Source: a virus. Taken from it: DNA of 63,424 nt. Both the position numbers and the translations under genes were made by a program. The stretch lies in IMG/VR virus record IMGVR_UViG_3300028025_001987, positions 1 through 63,424 of that record; one strand, written 5' to 3'. Below, in pieces: positions 17,360-26,610 of this stretch (the first letter of the stretch is position 1; the number at the start of each line of letters is the position of its first letter). Below the pieces are notes generated by a model. It was not told the DNA's origin and made no database searches. It was given only the letters and a program-made list of their open reading frames with translations.

Positions 17360-17761
17360 ATGGAAATCAAAAAAAAGTACAATCAATTAAACATTTTAGT
17401 CGCATCAATTAATGCGGTTATCGGGTCTCAAGAGACAAAAATTCAAAAGAAGTTATTCAAGTTGTACGAGAAGGTTAAACCTACTCACGAAAGTTATCAA
17501 TCCCAAGTGGAAGACTTAAGACTTGACAATGCTTCTACTGACGACAAAGACATTCTTTTATTAGATGACAAAGGTGGCTATAAGTTCACTAAAGATGGTG
17601 TTAAAAAACTAACTGCTCAAATTAAAGAATTGGGTGAAAAAGAGTTTGACTTTAAGCCTATTGATGTTATTAATGCAAAAGGTCTTGAAGTTTTTACATT
17701 TCTTGAAGATTGGACCGAAGGTATTGAGTTTATCAAAGATGAAGAAGAGGAGGAGTTATAA
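17360..17761 (+). CDS. Hypothetical acidic protein (133 aa)
   Basis: Helical N-terminal half (YNQLNILVASINAVIG, then coiled-coil-like), an acidic middle (STDDKDILLLDDKGGY), and a strongly acidic tail (KDEEEEEL). It has the leader TTAATCAAATGG. Its stop shares a base with the next start, so it leads a tightly packed block that runs into the terminase genes. The family is not recognised. Confidence 0.65.
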   Translation: MEIKKKYNQLNILVASINAVIGSQETKIQKKLFKLYEKVKPTHESYQSQVEDLRLDNASTDDKDILLLDDKGGYKFTKDGVKKLTAQIKELGEKEFDFKPIDVINAKGLEVFTFLEDWTEGIEFIKDEEEEEL

Positions 17762-17988
17762 TGGACATTCGTAAAATATCAATAGGACCCGACTACAAAG
17801 GTGGTGCTATGCACTATATTGTAGGGCAGAAAATCCTTGGTGATACTAACGAAATTCATCTTATCAGGCTTAATCCTGAGAAAAAGTCTATCCAAATCTT
17901 TATTATAAATGAGAAGGCGGAGGTAGTGCTTTGGAAAGAGTTTACCTCCACCATTCCTATATCTATTGAATATAACATCAATATCTAA
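17761..17988 (+). CDS. Hypothetical small beta protein (75 aa)
   Basis: Short beta-rich protein with DYKGGAMHYIVGQKILG at the start and alternating hydrophobic strands. Both ends share a base with the neighbouring genes (TAATG junctions), so it is translationally coupled. It resembles a small conserved protein seen before terminase genes in other phages; function unknown. Confidence 0.65.
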   Translation: MDIRKISIGPDYKGGAMHYIVGQKILGDTNEIHLIRLNPEKKSIQIFIINEKAEVVLWKEFTSTIPISIEYNINI

Positions 17989-18551
17989 TGCAGTCTCCAT
18001 TCTATTTCATAGCCAAGCCGGTTAATGGAAGAAGATACGACAATACAAAAGAGATAGGAGGTATTGACTTTATTGTCAGCACTTCCGAGGAGGACCATAA
18101 GTTTTCCAACCGATTTGCAGAAGTCGTTGAACTTCCATTGGGTTACAACGGTCCTATCAGAGCAGGTGACACTTTACTTGTGCACCATAACGTATTCAAG
18201 TTTTATAACGATATGAAAGGTAGGCAGAAGAGTGGCAAGTCTTTTTTTAAAGACGACCTATTCTTTATTGAGACCGAGCAGTTCTATATGTATAAGCAAG
18301 ACTCCACGTGGAACGCTTACGATAGGTATTGCTTTATCAAACCCATTTCTGCTACAGAAAGCTATATCAAAAAACCATTTTCAGAGGAACCCCTTATGGG
18401 TATTATGAAGTACCCTAACGAGTACTTACTTGAGCGTGGTATCAAGGCAGGAGATATGGTATGTTTTAGCCCTGATAGTGAATACGAGTTTACGGTAGAT
18501 GATGAGAAATTATATAGGATGTATGACCACCAAATAACAATGAAATTATGA
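17988..18551 (+). CDS. Putative tandem GroES-fold phage protein
   Basis: 187 residues that look like two copies of a GroES-like barrel. The first half has IRAGDTLLVHHNVF then FFIETEQFYMY. The second has GIKAGDMVCFSPDSEYEF then KLYRMYDHQITMKL, compare the GroES pattern VGD-x-V-F ... E-x-x-I-x-x-x-DIL. If right, this is a second GroES-related protein in the genome and could be an alternative lid for the phage GroEL or a structural adaptor. Similarity is weak and judged by eye. It overlaps the oxygenase gene by 4 bp. Confidence 0.5.
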   Translation: MQSPFYFIAKPVNGRRYDNTKEIGGIDFIVSTSEEDHKFSNRFAEVVELPLGYNGPIRAGDTLLVHHNVFKFYNDMKGRQKSGKSFFKDDLFFIETEQFYMYKQDSTWNAYDRYCFIKPISATESYIKKPFSEEPLMGIMKYPNEYLLERGIKAGDMVCFSPDSEYEFTVDDEKLYRMYDHQITMKL

Positions 18552-19021
18552 ATCTAATCACATTCGACAATATTATCAAAAACCCATTATCATATGTGGA
18601 AGATATACACTTACACGGATTCCAAGACGTGGCAGACGGGGAGTACACTTTCAGAAATATTCAACCAAGGGATAGTAACGATGAGTTTGCCCTATACGTC
18701 ACTAATTTATTCTCTGATTACAAGATAGATTTAAACTTTATTCGTAAGTCACCACTTAATCAAGAAGAGCCAAATTTTGTACATACAGATGAAATGATGG
18801 GTGACATCACCTGTCTTTTGTATTTAAATGAGCAGGCTCCTGAGGATGATGGGACTACTATTTACGATGAAGACAAGAAACCACTGCTTACAATGTACTC
18901 TAAGTTCAATCGTATGATAGCTTTTAACTCAGACGCTCCACACTCGAGGAATTTATTCCATAATTTTGGAGAAGCACAAACTGCAAGGTTAGTTCAGATA
19001 ATATTTTTAAAGGCTAAATAA
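18548..19021 (+). CDS. 2OG-Fe(II) oxygenase-like protein
   Basis: 157 residues with the HxD...H facial triad of prolyl-4-hydroxylase-type dioxygenases: His-79 and Asp-81 in FVHTDEMMGDITCLLYLN, His-132 in DAPHSRN, and a candidate 2-oxoglutarate-binding Arg-147. Such enzymes hydroxylate proteins, nucleobases or small molecules with O2 and 2-oxoglutarate. The target here is unknown; its place just before terminase could mean a virion protein or DNA. ATG overlaps with both neighbours suggest coupled translation. Confidence 0.75.
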   Translation: MNLITFDNIIKNPLSYVEDIHLHGFQDVADGEYTFRNIQPRDSNDEFALYVTNLFSDYKIDLNFIRKSPLNQEEPNFVHTDEMMGDITCLLYLNEQAPEDDGTTIYDEDKKPLLTMYSKFNRMIAFNSDAPHSRNLFHNFGEAQTARLVQIIFLKAK

Positions 19022-19308
19022 TGAGAGACACTAAAGAAATAAAACTACGTATTATTGAAGCGGGGTACAAGGCGGTTAACCACCTTGTAAAAGTAGCTGA
19101 GGAGGATATTATTAATACCGAGTCAGATACAGACGTGTCAGCAGATAAGATGAAAAACGCAGCAGCGGCTAAGAAATTAGCCATCTTTGATGCATTTGAG
19201 ATACTAAGTAGGATAGAAGCGGAGAAAGAAAATTTGGATTCCGCAGACAGAGGAATAAGTAAAACAGATACAAAACAAGGATTTGCAGAAAGAAGGTCAA
19301 AGCAATAG
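19021..19308 (+). CDS. Putative small terminase subunit
   Basis: A 95-residue helical, charged protein directly upstream of the large terminase, overlapping it by 26 bp. The N-terminal part (TKEIKLRIIEAGYKAVNHLV) could be the DNA-binding helices and the rest a coiled oligomerisation segment. Small terminases diverge beyond recognition, so the call rests on size, helical character and gene order. Confidence 0.55.
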   Translation: MRDTKEIKLRIIEAGYKAVNHLVKVAEEDIINTESDTDVSADKMKNAAAAKKLAIFDAFEILSRIEAEKENLDSADRGISKTDTKQGFAERRSKQ

Positions 19309-21532
19309 TTTATGCCGTATAGTGGATAACCATATACCGGCTGCCGTCATCTCTAATAAAAATAGGGTGAGGTCGTGGTTGTATGGTTATAATCCGCAGT
19401 ATAATGTTATTGTTATCTCAAAGACCGGACAGATAGGACAGATAGTAGAGATAGAGGGATTATTTATTGCTCTTCCTGCTACACCCGAAAAGTGTCTTCA
19501 AAGACACTCCACTAAAGCTGAACAATATTGGGAGCGTCAAGAACTGCCACGAGAGTTGTTTAAAATACAATCCATATTTCAATGGAATGAAAAGCCAAAA
19601 GAATTTAAAGACCGTTGGGTTGATTATATTGAACAGGAGTTCGACTATAGAGACCAAGGTTTTTGGTTTATGAATAATGGGGTCAAGACCTACATAACAG
19701 GCTCACATTATATGTACTTGCAGTGGTCAAGCATTGACATAGGGTACCCTGATTTTCGTGAAGCGAATAGAGTCTATTGGATATTTTGGGAGGCTTGTCG
19801 TGCTGACCCAAGGTCTTTTGGTATGATATATCTAAAGATTAGACGTTCGGGATTCTCATTTATGTCATCTTCGGAGTGTATTAACATAGGTACGCTCGCA
19901 CGTGACGCACGTATAGGTATCCTGTCCAAGACGGGTGCTGATGCTAAAAAGATGTTTACCGACAAGGTAGTTCCTATCAATAGTCGTTTGCCTTTCTTTT
20001 TTAAGCCCGTTATGGATGGTATGGACAAGCCAAAGACTGAGTTGGCATTTAGAGTTCCTGCATCTAAGATTACCAAGAAGAATATGTATGAATCTAACGA
20101 CAATGAGATTGACGGATTAGATACATCAATAGATTGGAAGAATACGGAAGACAACTCATATGATGGAGAAAAACTATTGTTCTTGGCTCACGATGAGTCT
20201 GCCAAGTGGACTAAACCTGTAAACATCAAAGAGAATTGGCGTGTAACTAAAACCTGTTTGCGTTTAGGTAGTAAAATTATTGGTAAGTGTATGATGGGTT
20301 CAACGTCTAATGCTTTAAGCAAAGGAGGTCAGAACTACAAAGATATCTACGAGGATTCAAATGTAAAAGTTCGTAATGCTAACGGACAGACTAAGAGTGG
20401 CTTATATGCCCTATTTGTGCCGATGGAATGGAATATGGAAGGATTCATTGATAGATATGGTCATCCTGTATTTCGCAAGCCTGATGAGCCTATAATGGGC
20501 GTAGATGGCAATTGGATTATAAACGGAGCCATTGACTATTGGGAAGCAGAGGTTGAATCTTTAAAAAGTGATGCTGACGCACTAAACGAATTTTATCGTC
20601 AGTTTCCACGTACAGAGTCTCACGCTTTCAGAGATGAGAGCAAGCAGGCTTTGTTTAATTTAACAAAACTATATCAGCAGATTGATTATAATGACTCAAT
20701 GATTAAGGAGCATTACCTTACTCGTGGGTCTTTTTCGTGGAAAGATGGCATTAAGGATACTGAGGTTATTTGGACACCTGATACTCGTGGTAGGTTTAAT
20801 ATTGCTTGGGCACCACCTAAGCATATGCAGAATAATATTCACATACGCAATGGGATTAAATATCCCGGCAATGACCATCTTGGCTCATTTGGGTGTGACT
20901 CGTATGATATCTCAGCCGTGGTTGGAGGACGTGGGTCTAATGGTGCACTACACGGTATGACTAAGTTTCATATGGATGACGCTCCTGTCAATCAATTCTT
21001 TTTGGAGTACATTGCTCGTCCACAAACAGCAGAAATATTTTTTGAAGAGGTACTAATGGCGTGTATATTCTACGGAATGCCTATCTTAGTGGAGAATAAC
21101 AAGCCAAGACTTTTGTATCATATTAAAAATAGAGGGTACAGAGGTTTTTCTGTTAATAGACCTGATAAGCAAATGGCTAAGTTAACAAAGACTGAGAAAG
21201 AGTTAGGAGGTATTCCAAACTCATCAGAAGATGTAAAGCAAGCACACGCTTCTGCAATTGAGTCTTACATCGAGAAGTTTGTAGGATTAGATTTGGAAGC
21301 AAAATATAGAGACCCTGAGGAGATGGGCACGATGCCATTTACAAGAACTCTTGAAGATTGGGCAAGGTTTGATATAAACGATAGAACAAAATTTGATGCC
21401 TCTATTAGTTCAGGTTTATGTATAATGGCTAACCAAAAGCATTTATATATGCCTGAGAAAAAAGAATCAAATTTAATTATTAACTTTGCTAAGTATAAAA
21501 ACGATGGAACAACAAGTCAATTAATTAGATGA
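19283..21532 (+). CDS. terL: Terminase large subunit
   Basis: The packaging motor that cuts concatemeric DNA and pumps it into the prohead. The ATPase half has a deviant Walker A (KIRRSGFSFMSS, about residues 184-195) as in crAss-like terminases, and Walker B with catalytic Glu in LLFLAHDESAKW. The C-terminal RNase H-like nuclease shows acidic motif GCDSYDISAV. About 749 aa, normal for this group. The start given is TTG at 19283, which overlaps the previous gene; GTG at 19322 is possible and no good ATG lies nearby. One copy of the 16-bp palindrome falls inside the gene at 19492-19507. The portal gene overlaps its end by 4 bp. Confidence 0.92.
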   Translation: MQKEGQSNSLCRIVDNHIPAAVISNKNRVRSWLYGYNPQYNVIVISKTGQIGQIVEIEGLFIALPATPEKCLQRHSTKAEQYWERQELPRELFKIQSIFQWNEKPKEFKDRWVDYIEQEFDYRDQGFWFMNNGVKTYITGSHYMYLQWSSIDIGYPDFREANRVYWIFWEACRADPRSFGMIYLKIRRSGFSFMSSSECINIGTLARDARIGILSKTGADAKKMFTDKVVPINSRLPFFFKPVMDGMDKPKTELAFRVPASKITKKNMYESNDNEIDGLDTSIDWKNTEDNSYDGEKLLFLAHDESAKWTKPVNIKENWRVTKTCLRLGSKIIGKCMMGSTSNALSKGGQNYKDIYEDSNVKVRNANGQTKSGLYALFVPMEWNMEGFIDRYGHPVFRKPDEPIMGVDGNWIINGAIDYWEAEVESLKSDADALNEFYRQFPRTESHAFRDESKQALFNLTKLYQQIDYNDSMIKEHYLTRGSFSWKDGIKDTEVIWTPDTRGRFNIAWAPPKHMQNNIHIRNGIKYPGNDHLGSFGCDSYDISAVVGGRGSNGALHGMTKFHMDDAPVNQFFLEYIARPQTAEIFFEEVLMACIFYGMPILVENNKPRLLYHIKNRGYRGFSVNRPDKQMAKLTKTEKELGGIPNSSEDVKQAHASAIESYIEKFVGLDLEAKYRDPEEMGTMPFTRTLEDWARFDINDRTKFDASISSGLCIMANQKHLYMPEKKESNLIINFAKYKNDGTTSQLIR
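19492..19507. repeat. 16-bp palindrome, copy 1 (inside terL)
   Basis: GTGTCTTCAAAGACAC, one of ten copies of GTGTCTTYRAAGACAC in the window. This copy is inside a coding sequence, which argues that the motif may have a role at the DNA level as well as in RNA. Confidence 0.85.
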
Positions 21533-23964
21533 AAAATGTAACAGTACAAATAAATGCCACATCTTTCCCAAGTCAATTAGCAACTGATGCGGAAAGAGCA
21601 TCGAAGGAATTTGGACTTCAAGTGGGGCAAGGCATACAATATGAGTGGTTCCGTAAAGATGGTAACTCTTGTAGGTACTATAGCCAATGGAGAGATTTCC
21701 GTAGGCTAAGACTATATGCAAGAGGAGAACAACCAATTGGTAAATACAAAAACGAATTAGCTGTTGATGGTGATTTATCTTATTTAAATTTAGATTGGAC
21801 TCCTGTACCTATCATACCAAAGTTTGTTGACATTGTTGTTAACGGAATGTCTGATAGGCTTTTTAAGGTTAAGGCATATGCACAAGATGCAATGTCTCAA
21901 GCTAAAAGAAGTAAGTATCAAGATATGGTTGAGTCTCAAATGGTATCAAAAGATATTTTGACAACTATAAAAGACAAGACAGGTGTTGACGCATTTATGA
22001 TGGACCCTGAGCAACTTCCTGAAACAGACGAAGAGTTGTCGTTGTATATGCAGCTTAAGTTTAAGCCTGCGATTGAAATTGCAGAAGAAGAAGCAATCAA
22101 TACTATTTTTGATGAGAATCATTATGATGACTTAAGAAAGAGACTTGACTATGATGCAACAGTAATTGGTATTGAGGTTGCAAAGCACGAATTTTTACAA
22201 GGTACAGGCGTTCAAATTTCTTATGTTGACCCTGCTAATATTGTTTATAGTTATACTGAAGACCCATTCTTTAAAGATTGTTTTTATTGGGGTGAGATTA
22301 AAACGCTTCCAATAGGAGAGTTAATGAAGATTGACCAATCTTTAACTAGAGAAGATTTACAAGAGATTACGCAATATAGCCAAGCGTGGTATGATTATTA
22401 TAATGTAGCACAGTTCTATGAGAACAGTATGTTTAATCGTGATACTTGCACTTTATTATATTTTAATTATAAGACCACTAAAAAAGTAGTTTATAAAAAG
22501 AAAATTTTAGAAGGTGGTGGTTCTCGTATTATCGAGAAAGATGAAACTTTTAATCCTCCTACCGAGATGATGGAGGAAGGAAATTTTGAGAAAATAGAGA
22601 AAACTATTGACGTTTGGTATGAAGGTATTATGGTAATGGGTACCAATATCTTATTACAATGGAAGATGTCTGAAAATATGGTTCGTCCTAAGTCAGCATC
22701 TCAACACGCACTACCAAACTATGTAGCTTGTGCTCCACGTATGTATAAGGGAGTTATTGAGTCATTATGTAGAAGGATGATACCATTTGCTGATTTGATT
22801 CAAATTACGCATTTAAAATTACAACAAGTTATTGCACGTACAGTTCCGGATGGTGTCTTTATTGATGCTGATGGTTTAAACGAGATTGACTTAGGCACGG
22901 GTAACGCATACAATCCTGAGGATGCTTTAAGATTATACTTCCAAACGGGTAGTGTAATTGGACGTAGCTTTACTCAAGATGGTGACTTTAACAACGCAAG
23001 AGTGCCTATTACTCAGTTAAACTCTAACTCAGGTGCTGCTAAAACGCAGATGTTAATTACCAATATGAATCACTACGTTGATATGATTAGGTCTGTGACC
23101 GGTCTTAACGAAGCAAGAGATGGTTCTAATCCTGACCCTAACTCATTAGTTGGTCTACAAAAGATGGCTGCCTTAAACTCAAATACAGCTACAAGACACA
23201 TCCTTGATGGTTCTTTGTATGTTTATCGTTCATTAGCAGAGGCTTTAACTTATAGAATTGCTGACATTTTGCAATATGCTGACTTTAAAGACGAGTTTGC
23301 TAATCAAATTGGTAAGTACAATGTATCTATATTAGAAGAGATAAAAGACCTATATATTTATGACTTTGGTATATTCATTGAGGTTTCACCTGATGAAGAG
23401 CAAAAGGCACAATTAGAAGGTAATATCCAAATGGCATTATCTAAAGGTGACATTAACCTTGAGGATGCAATTGACATACGTGAGATTCGCAATATTAAAC
23501 TTGCTAATCAATTATTAAAGATGAAGCGTATTAAAACTCAAGAGCGTTTAGAGAAGAATGAGATGCAGAAGCAGGCAATGATTGCTCAGCAACAATTGAA
23601 GTCTCAAGAGATGGCAGGACAGGTTGCTATGCAAAAGATTGATTTGGAGACAAGGTCTAAGATGCAGATTAAACAAGCAGAGGTAGCCTTTGATATCCAA
23701 AAAATGGAGAAAGAAGCGGAGATGAAATCTTATTTGATGCGTGAGGAGTTTGACTACAACTTGCAGCTTCGTGGTATGGAGACAAGTAATATAAATAGCA
23801 GAGAGCAAACAAAAGAAGATGCTAAAGCAAAAAGAATTAGCCAACAAAATACAGAGCAATCTAAATTAATTAATCAAAGAAAGAACAATCTACCTCCAAT
23901 AAGTTTTGAATCAAATGAGGATAGTTTAGATGGCTTTGATTTAGCTGAATTTGAACCTAGATAA
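21529..23964 (+). CDS. Portal protein
   Basis: An 811-residue protein in the portal position, between terminase and scaffold. Motifs resemble crAss-like portals: WRDFRRLRLYARGEQ, LDWTPVPIIPKFVDIVVNGM and LNEARDGSNPDPNSLVGLQ. It should form the dodecameric DNA channel at one capsid vertex. The C-terminal 150 residues are a Gln/Met/Lys-rich coiled coil (QKQAMIAQQQLKSQEMAG), which would form the barrel reaching into the capsid. Confidence 0.9.
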   Translation: MKNVTVQINATSFPSQLATDAERASKEFGLQVGQGIQYEWFRKDGNSCRYYSQWRDFRRLRLYARGEQPIGKYKNELAVDGDLSYLNLDWTPVPIIPKFVDIVVNGMSDRLFKVKAYAQDAMSQAKRSKYQDMVESQMVSKDILTTIKDKTGVDAFMMDPEQLPETDEELSLYMQLKFKPAIEIAEEEAINTIFDENHYDDLRKRLDYDATVIGIEVAKHEFLQGTGVQISYVDPANIVYSYTEDPFFKDCFYWGEIKTLPIGELMKIDQSLTREDLQEITQYSQAWYDYYNVAQFYENSMFNRDTCTLLYFNYKTTKKVVYKKKILEGGGSRIIEKDETFNPPTEMMEEGNFEKIEKTIDVWYEGIMVMGTNILLQWKMSENMVRPKSASQHALPNYVACAPRMYKGVIESLCRRMIPFADLIQITHLKLQQVIARTVPDGVFIDADGLNEIDLGTGNAYNPEDALRLYFQTGSVIGRSFTQDGDFNNARVPITQLNSNSGAAKTQMLITNMNHYVDMIRSVTGLNEARDGSNPDPNSLVGLQKMAALNSNTATRHILDGSLYVYRSLAEALTYRIADILQYADFKDEFANQIGKYNVSILEEIKDLYIYDFGIFIEVSPDEEQKAQLEGNIQMALSKGDINLEDAIDIREIRNIKLANQLLKMKRIKTQERLEKNEMQKQAMIAQQQLKSQEMAGQVAMQKIDLETRSKMQIKQAEVAFDIQKMEKEAEMKSYLMREEFDYNLQLRGMETSNINSREQTKEDAKAKRISQQNTEQSKLINQRKNNLPPISFESNEDSLDGFDLAEFEPR

Positions 23965-23982
23965 AATGTCGAAATTTTTATC

Positions 23983-23990
23983 TATTTTTG
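23983..23990 (+). promoter_or_regulatory. Bacteroidota-type promoter TATTTTTG
   Basis: TATTTTTG fits TAnnTTTG, 21 nt before the scaffold ATG and after the portal stop. It would start a separate capsid transcript. Confidence 0.65.
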
Positions 23991-24010
23991 TATAAATAAA
24001 ATCAAATCAA

Positions 24011-25096
24011 ATGGAATATAAAGTTAGAGCCGTAGAAATGCTTGAACCTAAAAGTGTTCAAGAAGTGGAACAACAGTTACTTGATAAACACGAAGAGTCG
24101 TTAAATCAAGAAAACAATGAAGTAGATAAAGAGGTTGTAATAGACCCAATACCTGCGGGTGTTGATTTAAAGGATGAAGACGTTCTTTCATATATTGGTA
24201 AAAGATATAACAAGCAGATAAATTCATTGGATGAATTGGTAGCTGAGCGTAAAGAAGCTGAGCAATTACCTGAAGATGTAGCTGCTTTTATGAAATATAA
24301 GCAAGATACAGGTCGTGGATTTGAAGACTTTGTAAAATTGGGAAAGGACTTTGAAAAAATGGACCCTGACCAATTGCTTAAAGAATACCTTTCTTCCACA
24401 CAGGAAGGTCTTGATAGTGATGACATTGAGACTTTAATGGATGAGTACAAGTTTGACACTGAGTTAGATGATGAGTCAACTATTAAAAAGGCAAAAATCG
24501 CAAAAAAGAAAGTTCTTGCTGAAGCTAAGAAATATTTCACTTCCCAAAAGGAACAATACAAAATGCCCCTTGAGTCAAGAACGGCATTTATTCCAAATGA
24601 GGAGAAAGAAATATACGATAGCTATAAGCAATATGCCCAACAGGCAAAGACCATAGAAGAGGAGAACAATCGTAAACGTCAATGGTTTGACCAAAAGACG
24701 AACGATGTTTTTAGCGGAGAGTTCAAAGGTTTTGAGTTCAATGTTAATGACAAGAAGTTCACGTTTGCTCCCGGAGATGCTAGTGAGTTGAAAAAGAACC
24801 AAGCTACACCACAGAACTTTATTAACAAGTTCTTAGATGAGCAAGGTTTAATGAAAGACGCAGCAGGCTATCATAGGTCATTGTCGATAGCAATGCATCC
24901 TGACAAATTTGCTAAATTCTTTTATGAACAAGGGCTGTCTGATGCTACTGAAGATGTAATGCGTAAAACCAAAAACATCAATATGTCAGAGCGTAAAGCA
25001 CCCGAGGTTAGCAAATTAACGAATGGAATGCAGGTGAAAGCGATAAACCCTGATTCAGGACGAAACCTGAAAATTCGCAGTATAAAAAAAATATAA
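24011..25096 (+). CDS. Putative capsid scaffold protein
   Basis: A 361-residue, highly charged, helical protein rich in Glu, Lys and Asp, directly before the major capsid gene. This is the classic place and composition for a scaffold that directs capsid assembly and is later removed. The N-terminal region is Glu/Gln-rich and the C-terminus basic (DSGRNLKIRSIKKI), which may bind capsid protein. It has the leader AAATCAAATCAAATGG. No sequence family is claimed. Confidence 0.7.
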   Translation: MEYKVRAVEMLEPKSVQEVEQQLLDKHEESLNQENNEVDKEVVIDPIPAGVDLKDEDVLSYIGKRYNKQINSLDELVAERKEAEQLPEDVAAFMKYKQDTGRGFEDFVKLGKDFEKMDPDQLLKEYLSSTQEGLDSDDIETLMDEYKFDTELDDESTIKKAKIAKKKVLAEAKKYFTSQKEQYKMPLESRTAFIPNEEKEIYDSYKQYAQQAKTIEEENNRKRQWFDQKTNDVFSGEFKGFEFNVNDKKFTFAPGDASELKKNQATPQNFINKFLDEQGLMKDAAGYHRSLSIAMHPDKFAKFFYEQGLSDATEDVMRKTKNINMSERKAPEVSKLTNGMQVKAINPDSGRNLKIRSIKKI

Positions 25097-25116
25097 ACAA
25101 TTAAAAATTTAAAAAA

Positions 25117-26535
25117 ATGGCAAGTGCACTTTTAAGTTCCCCTACCTATGCCCTGCAGCCTTCTGCAGAACAGGTAGCGTTACAAACAAACTACATTACC
25201 AACTTCAACTTTTTGAATCAGTATCTTCCTGATACTTATGAGAAAGAATTTGAGCGTTATGGTAATAGAACAATCGCATCTTTCTTACGTATGGTAGGAG
25301 CAGAGATGCCGTCTAATTCTGACCAAATCAAATGGGCAGAGCAAGGACGTTTACACATCAAGTACACAAGTTGTACTTCAGCAGCAGCAGCAGGTGCTTC
25401 AACAGCAACTTTTACTGTAGCTGATAGTGGTGTGACTTATATCGCTATTCGTGTTGGACAAACTTTGATGATTCAAAATAATACATCAGGTGTTTTCAAC
25501 AAGGCTATCGTAACTGCAGTTCCTTCAGCAACTACTTTCACAGTAGCTTACTACGAGACTGCAGGTCAATCTTTCGCTGTTTCTACAGCTTGTACTGTAT
25601 TCATTTACGGTTCTGAATTTAAGAAAGGAACTAACGGAATGGTTGGTTCATTAGAATCAGAAGATGATATCTACAGCAACAACCCTATTATCATTAAAGA
25701 TAAGTATGCGGTTAATGGTTCAGATATGGCTCAAATCGGTTGGGTTGAAGTTACTACTGAGAACGGTGCTACAGGATACTTGTGGTATTTGAAATCAGAG
25801 CACGAGACTCGTTTACGTTTTGAGGATTACTTAGAGACTGCAATGATTGAAGCAGTACCTGCTGCATCTTCTTCAGGAGCTGCAACTGCAGGTTACATTG
25901 GTTCTCAAGGTATTTTCTACGTTGTAAACAATCGTGGTAACGTTTGGGGTGGTGGTACTCCAACAACTTTATCTGATTGGGATTCTATCGTTTCTCGTTT
26001 AGATAAGCAAGGTGCTATCGAAGAGAACGTAGTATTCGTAAATCGTGGATTAAGTTTCGATATTGACAATATGTTGGCTCAATTGAACGGCTACACTTCA
26101 GGTGGTGTTGCTCAATCAGCTTCATTTGGTCTTTTCGATAACGATGTTGATATGGCGTTAAATTTAGGTTTCACAGGATTCCGTAGAGGTTATGACTTCT
26201 ACAAGTCTGATTGGAAATACTTAAATGACCCAACTATGCGTGGTGGTTTAAACCAAACTGCTGCAACTGCAACCGGTACTATCACAGGTTTGATGGTTCC
26301 TGCAGGTTCTACTTCAGTGTACGACCAAATTATGGGCAAGAACGCTAAGCGTCCTTTCTTACACGTTCGTTACCGTGCTTCTGAAGCTGAAGACCGCAGA
26401 TACAAAACTTGGATTACAGGTTCTGCCGGTGGTGCTGCTACAAGCGACTTGGATGCAATGGAGGTTAACTTCCTTTCTGAGCGTTGCGTATGTACTTTGG
26501 GTGCAAACAACTTCGTGTTATTCCGTTATGGATAA
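25117..26535 (+). CDS. Major capsid protein
   Basis: 472 residues, HK97-like by family. The N-terminal LNQYLPDTYEKEFERYGNRT and GAEMPSNSDQIKWAEQGRLH match the signature of crAss-like and related phage capsid proteins. Residues about 85-170 (TFTVADSGVTYIAIRVGQTL ...) are a beta-rich insertion, probably the surface P-type domain. Codon use shifts to strongly preferred codons, as expected for a highly expressed gene. A terminator follows within 50 nt. Confidence 0.92.
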   Translation: MASALLSSPTYALQPSAEQVALQTNYITNFNFLNQYLPDTYEKEFERYGNRTIASFLRMVGAEMPSNSDQIKWAEQGRLHIKYTSCTSAAAAGASTATFTVADSGVTYIAIRVGQTLMIQNNTSGVFNKAIVTAVPSATTFTVAYYETAGQSFAVSTACTVFIYGSEFKKGTNGMVGSLESEDDIYSNNPIIIKDKYAVNGSDMAQIGWVEVTTENGATGYLWYLKSEHETRLRFEDYLETAMIEAVPAASSSGAATAGYIGSQGIFYVVNNRGNVWGGGTPTTLSDWDSIVSRLDKQGAIEENVVFVNRGLSFDIDNMLAQLNGYTSGGVAQSASFGLFDNDVDMALNLGFTGFRRGYDFYKSDWKYLNDPTMRGGLNQTAATATGTITGLMVPAGSTSVYDQIMGKNAKRPFLHVRYRASEAEDRRYKTWITGSAGGAATSDLDAMEVNFLSERCVCTLGANNFVLFRYG

Positions 26536-26550
26536 TAGGTGGTAAATATA

Positions 26551-26587
26551 ATGGGAGGGTGTCTTTAAAGACACTCTCCTTTTTTTA
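26551..26587 (+). terminator. Terminator after the capsid gene, built on the palindrome
   Basis: GGGAGGGTGTCTTTAAAGACACTCTCC followed by TTTTTTT is a clear intrinsic terminator, 15 nt after the capsid stop. Its core is the GTGTCTTTAAAGACAC palindrome (26559-26574) found at nine other places, here extended by flanking pairs and a T-run. Confidence 0.9.
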
Positions 26588-26610
26588 AATCAAATCAAAT
26601 TAAATATAAA

